Assembly: GCF_029051685.1 (NCBI RefSeq)
Contig: NZ_JAACFT010000051.1
Span: 1-47,145, forward strand
DNA length: 47,145 bases
From: Bradyrhizobium sp. CSA207
GTDB taxonomy: Bacteria > Pseudomonadota > Alphaproteobacteria > Rhizobiales > Xanthobacteraceae
Direction: 5' to 3'
Shown: piece by piece, positions 26,191 through 34,667 of the stretch
Position numbering within the stretch: position 1 is the stretch's first letter
Layout: every line of letters starts with the position of its first letter
Notes under the pieces: generated by a model
Seen by the model: the letters and a program-made list of their open reading frames with translations, nothing else
Databases searched by the model: none
Told to the model about the DNA's origin: nothing
Program-made: the position numbers and the translations under genes

Positions 26191-26720
26191 TGGATTCGGC
26201 TGATTCCACCGGGGCTCCCTCTCTCTCGAAGAAGATCTCGGCTTGCAAGACGGGCATCTTCCATCCGGAGCGCAGATCGTAATCGGACATCGTTAAAGCG
26301 GGATCCCCGGCTGGAGTCTTCGCCAGGCCGAGTGCCGAACGCTGTGACATGGCGTCCAATGCGGATTTCCTAGGACCAATCAGCGCCCACACGAAGAACC
26401 CAAGCCAGCCGAGCACGGTGAAGCCAAAGACGACGTTCAGGATGGCCAACACCCAGGCGTAGTGATGCCGAACCTAGAAGGCGATGATGGTTGGCAGAAG
26501 GTACGCCGCGGCCAGCGGGATCATTCCGACCAAATCCGACGGACATGCTCATCAAAGCGGAAAGCGCGATGATGGCGGCGATGAGTCCGATCCCGAAATG
26601 CAGGTGCTCGGTGATGTTCGAGGTGAGCGATGTCTCCTTGGCGATATCTTTCTTCGTCCCTGACTCGACCTTCGATGCAGCGAATAACCGATCTTTGGCG
26701 GCGTCGATTTCGCGGAGAGC
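26156..26720 (-). pseudogene. Superinfection-immunity-like membrane protein, broken
   Basis: The reverse strand reads EIDAAKDRLFAASKVESGTK, then HFGIGLIAAIIALSALMSMS (a membrane helix). A frame change leads to MIPLAAAYLLPTIIAF, a TAG (about 26475), then VRHHYAWVLAILNVVFGFTV and LGWLGFFVWALIG. The Y-L-L-P-T-I-I-A-F...R-H-H-x-A-W-x-[IL]-x-x-L-N-x-x-x-G-[WF]-T-x-L-G-W motif is that of the superinfection immunity protein family of small two-helix membrane proteins. One stop and one frameshift break it. Confidence 0.55.
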
Positions 26721-26729
26721 GCAACTGAT

Positions 26730-26745
26730 TGTTTTGTTTCAGACA
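26730..26745 (+). promoter_or_regulatory. NifA upstream activator site of nifD
   Basis: TGT-TTTGTTTCAG-ACA is a perfect TGT-N10-ACA box. It lies 111 bp upstream of the nifD -24 element, within the usual 80-150 bp. A second, imperfect half-palindrome (TGT-N9-ACA, 26765-26779) lies 20 bp further on and may be a weak second site. Confidence 0.75.
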
Positions 26746-26855
26746 GGGCGTTAGCGGGTATGCCTGTCGGTGCCAGACAGGGTCAGGTTTCTAACAATCC
26801 GCATCCTGCCAGCTATCTATCTCTACAGACGTGGGTTTTTGTATTCAACCAGCGC

Positions 26856-26871
26856 TGGCACACTCGTTGCA
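26856..26871 (+). promoter_or_regulatory. Sigma-54 (-24/-12) promoter of the nifDKENX operon
   Basis: TGGCAC-ACTCG-TTGCA matches the RpoN consensus at every conserved base (GG and GC exactly 10 nt apart). Transcription should begin near 26883, giving a leader of about 370 nt before nifD. No other strong promoter is seen up to the ferredoxin at 34952, so the operon is probably transcribed from here. Confidence 0.88.
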
Positions 26872-27073
26872 GACCCCTGCGCAAGAGGCGGCTGTTAGCC
26901 CTTTGCATCAACATGCAGAGGGCCACGCCCCTGATGGCAGGCAGTGAGTAAAGAAGCCGATATGACCAACCGCTGGAGAGCAGGCATGACTTCACCGAGA
27001 CGCGTCTTGGTCAGCGATCCCGTCGACAAATCAACAGCGTCACACACACCGCGCTCGCAAGCGCTCAGCCGAG

Positions 27074-27223
27074 ATGAACTACAAGATCGTGAACGACCGC
27101 TGCCGCATGGTCCAGAAGGCTGCGAAGTTGCGATCGGTAGGACCGGTCACGGAGATTCCACGCTTTACACCTGAACGCCGGATCGGAAATCCGTCGGTCT
27201 ACCGGAAAAGCGTCGCTTCTTGA
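27074..27223 (+). CDS. Small open frame in the nifD leader (49 aa)
   Basis: Start ATG at 27074, stop TGA at 27221-27223, 29 nt before nifD. The sequence begins MNYKIVNDRCRMVQKAAKL and continues with SVGPVTEIPRFTPERRIGNP. It is basic, with one cysteine and no membrane segment. The ribosome site is weak (GCCGAG). It could be a genuine small Nif protein, a leader peptide or chance; the long leader gives it room to influence nifD translation. No family recognised. Confidence 0.4.
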   Translation: MNYKIVNDRCRMVQKAAKLRSVGPVTEIPRFTPERRIGNPSVYRKSVAS

Positions 27224-27252
27224 TTTGAGACGACAATCGAAAGGAAATTTGT

Positions 27253-28755
27253 ATGAGCCGAGCAACTACCCAGAGCGTCGCTGAGATCAAGGCGCGCAAC
27301 AAGCAGCTAATCGATGAGGTGTTGAAGGTCTACCCAGAGAAGACCGCCAAAAGGCGCGCCAAACATCTCAGTGTTCACGAGGCGGGGAAGTCGGATTGTG
27401 GCGTCAAGTCGAATATCAAGTCCATTCCGGGCGTGATGACCATCCGTGGCTGCGCCTACGCAGGGTCCAAGGGCGTGGTCTGGGGGCCGATCAAGGACAT
27501 GATCCACATTAGCCACGGTCCGGTCGGCTGTGGTCAGTACTCATGGGGCTCGCGGCGCAACTATTACGTCGGCACGACCGGCATCGACACCTTCGTGACA
27601 CTGCAGTTCACCTCCGATTTCCAGGAAAAGGATATCGTGTTCGGCGGCGATAAAAAGGTCACCAAACTCATCGATGAGCTCCAGGAGCTATTTCCTCTCA
27701 ACAGGGGCATCACCATTCAGTCCGAATGTCCGATCGGTTTGATCGGCGACGATATCGAGGCGGTCTCCAGAGAAAAGTCAAAGGAATATGGCGGAAAAAC
27801 CATCGTGCCTGTGCGGTGCGAGGGTTTTCGTGGCGTGTCACAATCGCTCGGCCATCACATCGCGAACGACGCAGTTCGAGATTGGATCTTCGACAAGAGC
27901 GCCCCAGAGGCCAGCTCTAGATTTGAGCCGACGCCATATGATGTTGCGATTATCGGCGACTACAACATCGGCGGCGATGCCTGGTCCTCACGGATCCTGC
28001 TCGAAGAAATGGGTCTGCGCGTCATCGCCCAGTGGTCCGGGGATGGATCTCTGGCTGAATTGGAGGCGACGCCGAAGGCGAAGCTCAACATATTGCATTG
28101 CTATCGCTCGATGAACTACATCTCACGGCACATGGAGGAAAAGTTCGGGATTCCCTGGTGCGAGTACAACTTCTTCGGGCCTTCAAAAATCGCGGAGTCG
28201 CTGCGCAAAATTGCAAGCTTCTTCGATGATAAGATCAAAGAAGGCGCCGAGCGCGTCATCGCGAAATATCAGCCGCTTGTCGACGCGGTGACCGCGAAAT
28301 ACCGGCCGCGGCTCGAAGGCAAGACCGTAATGCTGTTCGTCGGCGGCTTACGTCCTCGCCACGTCATCGGCGCCTACGAGGACCTCGGCATGGATGTTGT
28401 CGGCACAGGCTATGAGTTCGGGCATAACGATGACTACCAACGCACCGCTCAGCACTACGTCAAAGATGGCACGCTGATCTACGACGATGTCACCGGCTAC
28501 GAATTCGAGCGCTTCGTCGAAAAGATCCGGCCAGACCTCGTAGGTTCCGGTATCAAGGAAAAATACGTCTTCCAGAAAATGGGCGTGCCGTTCCGTCAAA
28601 TGCATTCCTGGGACTACTCGGGTCCCTACCACGGCTACGACGGCTTCGCGATCTTCGCCCGCGACATGGACATGGCGATCAATTCCCCGATCTGGGGGAA
28701 GACCACGGCACCTTGGAAGGACGCTCCGCGGCCGAGCCTCATGGCGGCGGAATAG
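27253..28755 (+). CDS. nifD: Nitrogenase molybdenum-iron protein alpha chain
   Basis: A protein of 500 aa with ribosome site AAAGGAAAT before ATG 27253. NifD and NifK form the alpha2beta2 MoFe protein, which reduces N2 to ammonia. P-cluster cysteines are C67 (RGCAYAG), C93 (GPVGCGQYSW) and C159 (QSECPIGLIGDDIEAV). FeMo-cofactor ligands are C283 (NILHCYRSMNYI) and H451 (RQMHSWDYSGPYHG). Q and R/H residues of the cofactor pocket (GSRRNYY, GGLRPRHVIGAYEDLGM) are also present. First gene of the NifA/sigma-54 operon; 78 nt separate it from nifK. Confidence 0.98.
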   Translation: MSRATTQSVAEIKARNKQLIDEVLKVYPEKTAKRRAKHLSVHEAGKSDCGVKSNIKSIPGVMTIRGCAYAGSKGVVWGPIKDMIHISHGPVGCGQYSWGSRRNYYVGTTGIDTFVTLQFTSDFQEKDIVFGGDKKVTKLIDELQELFPLNRGITIQSECPIGLIGDDIEAVSREKSKEYGGKTIVPVRCEGFRGVSQSLGHHIANDAVRDWIFDKSAPEASSRFEPTPYDVAIIGDYNIGGDAWSSRILLEEMGLRVIAQWSGDGSLAELEATPKAKLNILHCYRSMNYISRHMEEKFGIPWCEYNFFGPSKIAESLRKIASFFDDKIKEGAERVIAKYQPLVDAVTAKYRPRLEGKTVMLFVGGLRPRHVIGAYEDLGMDVVGTGYEFGHNDDYQRTAQHYVKDGTLIYDDVTGYEFERFVEKIRPDLVGSGIKEKYVFQKMGVPFRQMHSWDYSGPYHGYDGFAIFARDMDMAINSPIWGKTTAPWKDAPRPSLMAAE

Positions 28756-28833
28756 GAACGCCGACGCCCGGGCCCTTTCTTCCGCAGCGGAGGGCAAGGG
28801 CAGGAGAACGAACACAAGAACCCAAAGAGTGCC

Positions 28834-30396
28834 ATGATGACACAGAACGCCGAACACATACTCGACCACTCTGAGCTTTTCCGGGGAGACGAATACCAGC
28901 AGATGCTGGCCAATAAGAAGGCGCTATTTGAGAATCCGCACGATCCCGCCGAAGTCGACCGTATCAAAGAATGGTCCAAGACGCCCGAATACCGCGAGAA
29001 GAACTTCGCCCGCGAGGCGCTAACCGTTAATCCGGCGAAGGCTTGCCAGCCGCTAGGTGCGGTGTTCGCCGCGCTCGGGTTCGAGAGCACACTGCCGTTC
29101 GTCCATGGCTCACAGGGCTGCGTCGCGTATTATCGCAGCCATCTGTCACGGCACTTCAAGGAGCCGACCTCATGCGTCTCCTCGTCCATGACGGAAGACG
29201 CGGCTGTGTTCGGGGGCCTCAACAATCTCACCGACGGGCTTGCCAACAGCTACAACATGTACAAGCCGAAGATGATCGCGGTCGCGACGACCTGCATGGC
29301 GGAAGTCATCGGCGACGACCTCAACGCCTTCATCAAAACATCAAAGGAAAAAGGTTCAGTCCCCGCGGACTACGACGTACCATTCGCTCACACTCCTGCA
29401 TTCGTCGGTAGCCACGTTACGGGCTACGACAACACGCTCAAGGGCATCCTCGAGCATTTCTGGGATGGCAAAGCCGGCACGGCGCCAAAACTCCAGCGCA
29501 GAGCGAACAACACGATCAACTTCATCGGTGGCTTCGACGGCTACACTGTCGGCAACATCCGTGAGATAAAGCGCATCTTCAAGCTGATGAGGATCGGCTA
29601 TACGATCCTCGCGGATAACAGTGACGTGTTCGACACCCCCACCGACGGCGAGTTCCGCATGTATGATGGCGGCACCACACTGAAGGATGCCGCGAACGCA
29701 GTCCACGCGAAAGCAACCATTTCCATGCAGCAATATTGTACGGAGAAGACGTTGGCCTTCATCAAGGGGCACGACCAGGAGGTCGTCGCCTTCAATCACC
29801 CGCTGGGCGTCAGCGCCACGGACGAGTTCCTGATGACGCTGTCGCGTATCACCAACAGGGCAATTCCAAATGCCCTGGAGCGGGAGCGCGGGCGTCTGGT
29901 AGACGCAATGGCTGACTCCAGCGCGCATGTTCACGGCAAGAAGTTCGCGATCTACGGCGATCCGGACCTCTGCTATGGCCTGGCCGCATTCTTGCTGGAG
30001 CTCGGCGCTGAGCCGACCCACGTGCTGTCGACGAACGGGAGTAAGGCCTGGGAGCAGAAGATGCAGGCGCTGTTCGCGAGCTCGCCGTTCGGTAAAAACT
30101 GCCGCGCCTTCCCAGGCAAGGATCTCTGGCACATGCGTTCGCTCCTGTTCACAGAACCGGTCGACTTCCTGATCGGTAACACCTACGGCAAGTATCTCGA
30201 GCGTGACACTGGAACGCCACTAATCCGCATCGGGTTTCCCATCTTCGATCGCCATCATCACCATCGTTATCCAGTGTGGGGCTATCAGGGTGGCATGAAT
30301 GTGCTGGTCAAGATTCTCGACAAGATCTTTGATGAGATCGATAGAAAAACCAGCTCGGTTGGCAAGACAGACTACAGCTTCGACATCATACGCTAA
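28834..30396 (+). CDS. nifK: Nitrogenase molybdenum-iron protein beta chain
   Basis: A protein of 520 aa from tandem ATGs at 28834. It pairs with NifD and supplies half of each P-cluster: C71 (PAKACQPLGA), C96 (HGSQGCVAYYRSHLSRH) and C154 (ATTCMAEVIGDD). The N-terminal extension (EYQQMLANKKALFENPHDPA) is the usual one for the Klebsiella/Azotobacter/rhizobial type. The conserved ending VWGYQGGMNVLVKILDKIFD is present. The frame is intact and full length. The mRNA then enters a 117-nt gap with a stem-loop before nifE. Confidence 0.98.
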   Translation: MMTQNAEHILDHSELFRGDEYQQMLANKKALFENPHDPAEVDRIKEWSKTPEYREKNFAREALTVNPAKACQPLGAVFAALGFESTLPFVHGSQGCVAYYRSHLSRHFKEPTSCVSSSMTEDAAVFGGLNNLTDGLANSYNMYKPKMIAVATTCMAEVIGDDLNAFIKTSKEKGSVPADYDVPFAHTPAFVGSHVTGYDNTLKGILEHFWDGKAGTAPKLQRRANNTINFIGGFDGYTVGNIREIKRIFKLMRIGYTILADNSDVFDTPTDGEFRMYDGGTTLKDAANAVHAKATISMQQYCTEKTLAFIKGHDQEVVAFNHPLGVSATDEFLMTLSRITNRAIPNALERERGRLVDAMADSSAHVHGKKFAIYGDPDLCYGLAAFLLELGAEPTHVLSTNGSKAWEQKMQALFASSPFGKNCRAFPGKDLWHMRSLLFTEPVDFLIGNTYGKYLERDTGTPLIRIGFPIFDRHHHHRYPVWGYQGGMNVLVKILDKIFDEIDRKTSSVGKTDYSFDIIR

Positions 30397-30404
30397 GGCG
30401 AGCG

Positions 30405-30446
30405 CCCCGCCTCATCGTCCGCAGGAACAGCGGCGCTGTGGCGGGG
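30405..30446 (+). promoter_or_regulatory. Intercistronic stem-loop between nifK and nifE
   Basis: CCCCGCC at 30405-30411 can pair with GGCGGGG at 30440-30446 (7 GC pairs, 28-nt loop). No T-run follows, so it is not an intrinsic terminator. By position it may protect the nifDK message or reduce read-through into nifENX, since structural genes are needed in larger amounts. Functional role inferred. Confidence 0.4.
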
Positions 30447-30513
30447 ATCACAGGTTATCCGCCGGCCATCCTCTTGGTCTGTGCGGTGTCTTGACATCCC
30501 CGAAAGAGACACC

Positions 30514-32157
30514 ATGACTTCGCTTCCCACGACCATACAGGACGTCTTTAACGAACCGGGCTGCGCCAGGAACGCGAGCAAGTCGAACGTCGAGCGCAAG
30601 AATGGATGCACCAAGCAGCTGAAGCCGGGCGGCGCCGCCGGCGGGTGTGCCTTCGATGGCGCCAAAATCGCACTGCAGCCCTTCACCGATGTCGCCCATC
30701 TTGTGCATGGTCCAATCGCCTGTGAGGGCAATTCCTGGGACAATCGCGGTTCCGCCTCCTCCGGCTCCGATCTGTGGCGCAGAAGCTTCACCACTGACAT
30801 GAGCGAGACCGACGTCGTGTTCGGCGGCGAGAAGCGGCTGTACAGGGCAGTCAAGGAGATCACAGAGAAATACAACCCGCAGGCCATCTTCGTCTACCAG
30901 ACATGCGTGCCCGCAATGATCGGTGACGACATCGATATGGTCTGCAAGGCGGCCTCTGCCAAATTCGGCAAACCGGTCATTCCCATCAATGCACCGGGAT
31001 TTGTGGGGTCGAAGAACCTTGGTAACAAGCTCGCAGGCGAAGCACTGCTGGAGCACGTCATCGGTACTGGAGAGCCCGATTACACCACTCCGTATGACAT
31101 CAACATCATCGGCGAATACAACCTGTCCGGTGAGCTCTGGCAGGTCAAGCCGCTGCTCGATGAACTCGGAATTCGGATCCTGTCGTGCATCTCGGGGGAC
31201 GGCAAGTATCGCGAGGTCGCTTGTTCGCACCGAGCCAAAGCCGCGATGATGGTCTGCTCAAAGGCAATGATCAACGTCGCAAGCAAGATGAAGCAGCGCT
31301 ACGGCATCCCGTTTTTTGAAGGCTCGTTCTACGGTATTGAGGATTCCAGCGATTCACTGCGCCAGATTGCGCGCATGCTGATCGAACGTGGCGCGCCGGC
31401 TGAGCTGATGGAACGAACGCAAGCCCTGATCGCACGCGAAGAGACCAAAGCCTGGACTGCGATCGAACGTTTCAAGCCGCGGTTTGCCGGCAAGAGGGTC
31501 GTTCTCATCACCGGTGGCGTGAAATCCTGGTCGATGGTGGCCGCTTTGCAGGAGGCCGGGCTCGAAATCGTCGGCACGTCCGTGAAGAAATCGACCGAGA
31601 AGGACAAGGAACGTATCAAGGAATTAATAGGCCAGCACGCCCATATGATCGAGGACATGTCACCTCACGAGATCTACAAGATGCTCAAGGGCGCAAAAGC
31701 CGACATCATGCTCTCGGGCGGCAAGTCGCAATTCGTCGCACTAAAGGCGGCGACGCCATGGCTCGATATCAACCAGGAGCGCTGCCACGCCTATATGGGC
31801 TATGTCGGGATCGTCAAGCTCATGGAGGAGATCGAGAAAGCGCTCTACAATCCGATATGGCATCAGCTCCGCCAAGCCGCGCCCTGGGATGAGTTCGATT
31901 GGAAGCGTCAGGCAAAGGCGGTTGCGCAGATGCATGCGCAAGCGGTTGATCCAGTTCGGGGCGCGAACACGAACGGCGTCAAGACGATAAGTTTCTCCAA
32001 CAAAAGTGAGGTCGGCGATGGTGAGAGCGCGATTGCGGCGCATGGCCCGAACCTCGTCGAACCCGCCAAGTCGTGCACCAATTCCACCGCAAGGTGTCTT
32101 GCTTGTAAGGACATTCATTCCGATCTCCAGCCCCCGGCGCTGCAGGCGGCGGAGTAG
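30514..32157 (+). CDS. nifE: Nitrogenase iron-molybdenum cofactor biosynthesis protein NifE
   Basis: A protein of 547 aa from ATG 30514 (AAAGAG upstream). NifE resembles NifD and forms with NifN the scaffold on which the FeMo-cofactor precursor matures. Cysteine motifs are GGAAGGCAFDGAKIALQPF, HGPIACEGNSWDNRG and YQTCVPAMIGDDIDMVCKAA, followed by MVCSKAMINVASKMKQRYGI at the place of the NifD cofactor cysteine. The C-terminus has about 70 residues beyond the fold (SFSNKSEVGDGESAIAA and a Cys-rich CLACKDIHSD), a tail common in rhizobial NifE. Nine nt separate it from nifN. Confidence 0.97.
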   Translation: MTSLPTTIQDVFNEPGCARNASKSNVERKNGCTKQLKPGGAAGGCAFDGAKIALQPFTDVAHLVHGPIACEGNSWDNRGSASSGSDLWRRSFTTDMSETDVVFGGEKRLYRAVKEITEKYNPQAIFVYQTCVPAMIGDDIDMVCKAASAKFGKPVIPINAPGFVGSKNLGNKLAGEALLEHVIGTGEPDYTTPYDINIIGEYNLSGELWQVKPLLDELGIRILSCISGDGKYREVACSHRAKAAMMVCSKAMINVASKMKQRYGIPFFEGSFYGIEDSSDSLRQIARMLIERGAPAELMERTQALIAREETKAWTAIERFKPRFAGKRVVLITGGVKSWSMVAALQEAGLEIVGTSVKKSTEKDKERIKELIGQHAHMIEDMSPHEIYKMLKGAKADIMLSGGKSQFVALKAATPWLDINQERCHAYMGYVGIVKLMEEIEKALYNPIWHQLRQAAPWDEFDWKRQAKAVAQMHAQAVDPVRGANTNGVKTISFSNKSEVGDGESAIAAHGPNLVEPAKSCTNSTARCLACKDIHSDLQPPALQAAE

Positions 32158-32166
32158 GAGAACGAC

Positions 32167-33573
32167 ATGGCGATCGTCACTGCCTCGAAGAAAGCCTGTT
32201 CGGTCAATCCGCTCAAGATGAGCCAGCCGATCGGCGGCTCATTTGCCTTCATGGGCCTGCGCGGCGCGATGCCGCTTTTGCACGGCCCGCAAGGTTGCGC
32301 CTCCTTCGGGCTGACGCTGTTCGTGCGCCATTTCAACGAAGCCGTGCCGATGCAGACGACCGCCATGAGCGAGGTTGCCACCGTGCTCGGCGGTCACGAG
32401 AATCTCGAACAGGCGATCCTCAACATCTACAATCGCGTCGAGCCCGAGATCATTGGTATCAATTCGACTGGCGTCACCGAGACCAACGGCGATGACGTCG
32501 AGGCCTTCATCCGGTTGATCCGGCAGAAGCATCCGCAGCTCGAAAAGCTTCCCCTTGTCTACGTCTCGACGCCGGATTTCAAGGATGCCTTTCAGGATGG
32601 CTGGGGCAAGACAGTGGCGCGGATGATCGAGGTGCTCGTGGCTCCCGTCGACGCAGCGAGACCGCGCGATGGCTCCCGCGTCAACGTGCTACCTGGCTGC
32701 CACCTCACGCCCGGCGATCTCGACGAGCTTCGCACGATCTTTGAGGATTTTGGGCTCAAGCCCTCCTTCCTGCCGGACGTTGCCGGTTCGCTTGATGGCC
32801 ACATCCCCGACGAATTCACGCCGACCACGATCGGCGGCATTGGATTGGACGAGATCGCGACCATGGGGCAGGCGGCCTGGACGATCGCGATCGGCGCGCA
32901 AATGCGCCGTGCGGCCGAGATCATGCGGGCGCGGACAGGCACGCCGTTCCGTCTGTTCGAGCGGCTCTGCGGCCTTATTCCAAATGACGAATTCATCGCG
33001 TTTCTGAGCGAGATCAGCGGCCGGTCGGTGCCTTCGAAATATCGCCGGCAGCGTGGACAGCTGGCAGACGCCATGCTGGATGCCCATTTCCATATCGGCG
33101 GCCGCAAGCTCGCGATCGGCGCCGAGCCGGACTTGTTATTCGATCTCTCCAGCTTCCTCCACGAGATGGGGGCGCAGGTAACGGCTGCGGTGACGACGAC
33201 GAACTCACCGGTGCTCCAGCGGGTCAGGACCGAGGACATCCTGATCGGCGATCTGGAGGATCTTGAAGAGCTTGCAAGGTCACGTGACTGCGACCTCTTG
33301 ATGTCGCATTCACATGGTCGGCAGGCCGCTTCGCGACTCAATGTTCCGTTCCTCCGGGTGGGCTTTCCGATGTTCGATCGCCTTGGCGCTGCGCACCTCA
33401 CGACCGTTGGCTATCGCGGCACGCGCGATCTGATCTTTGATATCGCCAATCTGATCATCACCGACCGCGAAACCAACCATGGGCCGACGCCCGACACCTG
33501 GCCATCACCTGCGGTGACCTGCAGGTCCATCCGCCCCAGTTGCATTGAGCAGGGAGAGAGAAAACACGGATGA
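32167..33573 (+). CDS. nifN: Nitrogenase iron-molybdenum cofactor biosynthesis protein NifN
   Basis: A protein of 468 aa from ATG 32167 with GGAGAA 7 nt upstream. The NifK-like partner of NifE. Typical blocks are KACSVNPLKMSQPIGGSFAF, LLHGPQGCASFGLTLFVRHF and EIIGINSTGVTETNGDDVEA, with C44 or so of GPQGCASF as the scaffold-cluster ligand. A substitution usual for NifN (TGVTET in place of the cysteine-bearing TTCMAE of NifK) is seen. Its stop overlaps the nifX start by 4 nt (ATGA), indicating translational coupling. Confidence 0.97.
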   Translation: MAIVTASKKACSVNPLKMSQPIGGSFAFMGLRGAMPLLHGPQGCASFGLTLFVRHFNEAVPMQTTAMSEVATVLGGHENLEQAILNIYNRVEPEIIGINSTGVTETNGDDVEAFIRLIRQKHPQLEKLPLVYVSTPDFKDAFQDGWGKTVARMIEVLVAPVDAARPRDGSRVNVLPGCHLTPGDLDELRTIFEDFGLKPSFLPDVAGSLDGHIPDEFTPTTIGGIGLDEIATMGQAAWTIAIGAQMRRAAEIMRARTGTPFRLFERLCGLIPNDEFIAFLSEISGRSVPSKYRRQRGQLADAMLDAHFHIGGRKLAIGAEPDLLFDLSSFLHEMGAQVTAAVTTTNSPVLQRVRTEDILIGDLEDLEELARSRDCDLLMSHSHGRQAASRLNVPFLRVGFPMFDRLGAAHLTTVGYRGTRDLIFDIANLIITDRETNHGPTPDTWPSPAVTCRSIRPSCIEQGERKHG

Positions 33574-33965
33574 AAGTTGCATTCGCCACTCAGGACTTGA
33601 AGCACGTCGATGCGCACTTTGGCTGGGCCAAGAACATCGCGATCTACGAGGTCGGCCCGGACGGGCATCGGTTTATTGAGGCAGTTCAGTTCGGCGGTGA
33701 CCTCACGGAAGACGGCAATGAGGATAAGCTGGCGCCGAAGATCGAGGCGATCAGGGACTGCGCAATCCTCTATGTTGCGGCGATCGGCGGCTCGGGTGCT
33801 GCGCGAGTCGTCGCGAGCAACATCCATCCGATGAAGGTGCTGCAACCAGAGCCCATCGACGACCTTTGCGTCAAACTCGAAACCGTGCTGAAGGGGTCGC
33901 CGCCGCCCTGGCTGCGGAAGCTGCTCACCAAAAGCCCGGAACGTACGGTGGATTTCGAAGCCTGA
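33570..33965 (+). CDS. nifX: NifX, FeMo-cofactor precursor carrier
   Basis: A protein of 131 aa starting with MKVAFATQDLKHVDAHFGWA, the hallmark N-terminus of the NifX/NafY/NifB-C-terminal fold. NifX binds NifB-co and the VK-cluster and passes them to NifEN. The conserved C-x-x-[IL]-x-[VY] segment (DCAILYVAAIGGSGAARVVA) and the end WLRKLL are present. Overlaps nifN and lies 10 nt before the next gene. Confidence 0.96.
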   Translation: MKVAFATQDLKHVDAHFGWAKNIAIYEVGPDGHRFIEAVQFGGDLTEDGNEDKLAPKIEAIRDCAILYVAAIGGSGAARVVASNIHPMKVLQPEPIDDLCVKLETVLKGSPPPWLRKLLTKSPERTVDFEA

Positions 33966-33975
33966 AGGAAAGAGG

Positions 33976-34446
33976 ATGCCCGATCGGTGTGAAATCACTC
34001 CAGCCGCCGCCGCGGCGGAGCGGCCATTTCTCAAAGAGCTCATCAAGATCTGGCGCGCCCAGGACACCCACGGCGCCTGGGAGGGCAAGAAGGACCTCGA
34101 CCTGCTAGAACCCTACATTCTCGACAAGCGCAAGCGCCGTGCGCTGCCGATCGTCGGCAATCCCGACCCCGCCACGACATGGCGGCTGCAGTTGTTCTTT
34201 GACGCCATTGCGCTTTCGATCGAGAAGGCGACGGGTGTGATGATCTCGCCAATACTGAAGATGCATCATGAAGGGTTCGGCCGGATCGTGCTGATCGGGG
34301 GCCGGCTCGTTGTCGTGAGCAAGCAGCTACGGGACGTGCATCGCTTTGGTTTCAACGATCTCTGTCATCTTGCGGACCAAGGCGACAAAATCGTCAACAG
34401 TGGTGTTGAGATGATCCGCGAGTTCCCGGAAGTGGCGAATTATTGA
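33976..34446 (+). CDS. NifX-associated nitrogen fixation protein (DUF269)
   Basis: A protein of 156 aa from ATG 33976 with GGAAAGAGG upstream. PFLKELIKIWRAQDTHGAWE, then LDLLEPYILDKRKRRALPIV and HEGFGRIVLIGGRLVVVSKQ identify the DUF269 family, always found next to nifX. The family's biochemical role is not settled; it is thought to assist cofactor maturation. It contains a conserved RDVHRFGF motif. Seven nt separate it from the next small gene. Confidence 0.93.
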   Translation: MPDRCEITPAAAAAERPFLKELIKIWRAQDTHGAWEGKKDLDLLEPYILDKRKRRALPIVGNPDPATTWRLQLFFDAIALSIEKATGVMISPILKMHHEGFGRIVLIGGRLVVVSKQLRDVHRFGFNDLCHLADQGDKIVNSGVEMIREFPEVANY

Positions 34447-34453
34447 GGCAAGT

Positions 34454-34654
34454 ATGAGCGATGTTGAAAGCCTGAAAGCGGAAATAAAGAAGCTGTCGGC
34501 CAAAGCGACCCAGGCCAAGATGGACCTCCACGACCTCTCCGAGGAGTTGCCTGTCAACTGGACCGCGATCCTGAGCGTGGCGCAGAAGGCCCACGACGCC
34601 TTCAGCGAGCTCGAAAGCAAGCGCCAGGATCTCCAGGCGCTACACAAAGCATAA
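34454..34654 (+). CDS. DUF683 (CCE_0567-like) nif small protein
   Basis: A protein of 66 aa: MSDVESLKAEIKKLSAKATQ, then AKMDLHDLSEELPVNWTAIL. This is a helical hairpin with the invariant A-x-x-x-K-M-D-L-H-D-L-[AS]-E-[DE]-L-P segment of the family, found between the NifX-associated gene and the ferredoxin in many diazotrophs. Known members form small multimeric helical bundles; their function in nitrogen fixation is not established. Confidence 0.92.
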   Translation: MSDVESLKAEIKKLSAKATQAKMDLHDLSEELPVNWTAILSVAQKAHDAFSELESKRQDLQALHKA

Positions 34655-34667
34655 CGGACCTCAAGCC

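Noticed and set aside
26765..26779. TGT-N9-ACA palindrome in CCTGTCGGTGCCAGACAGG as a second NifA box
   Set aside because: Spacer is 9 rather than 10; mentioned only as a possible weak site beside the perfect box at 26730.
29356..30132. 258-codon reverse frame inside nifK
   Set aside because: Lies entirely within a confidently identified gene and has no family features.
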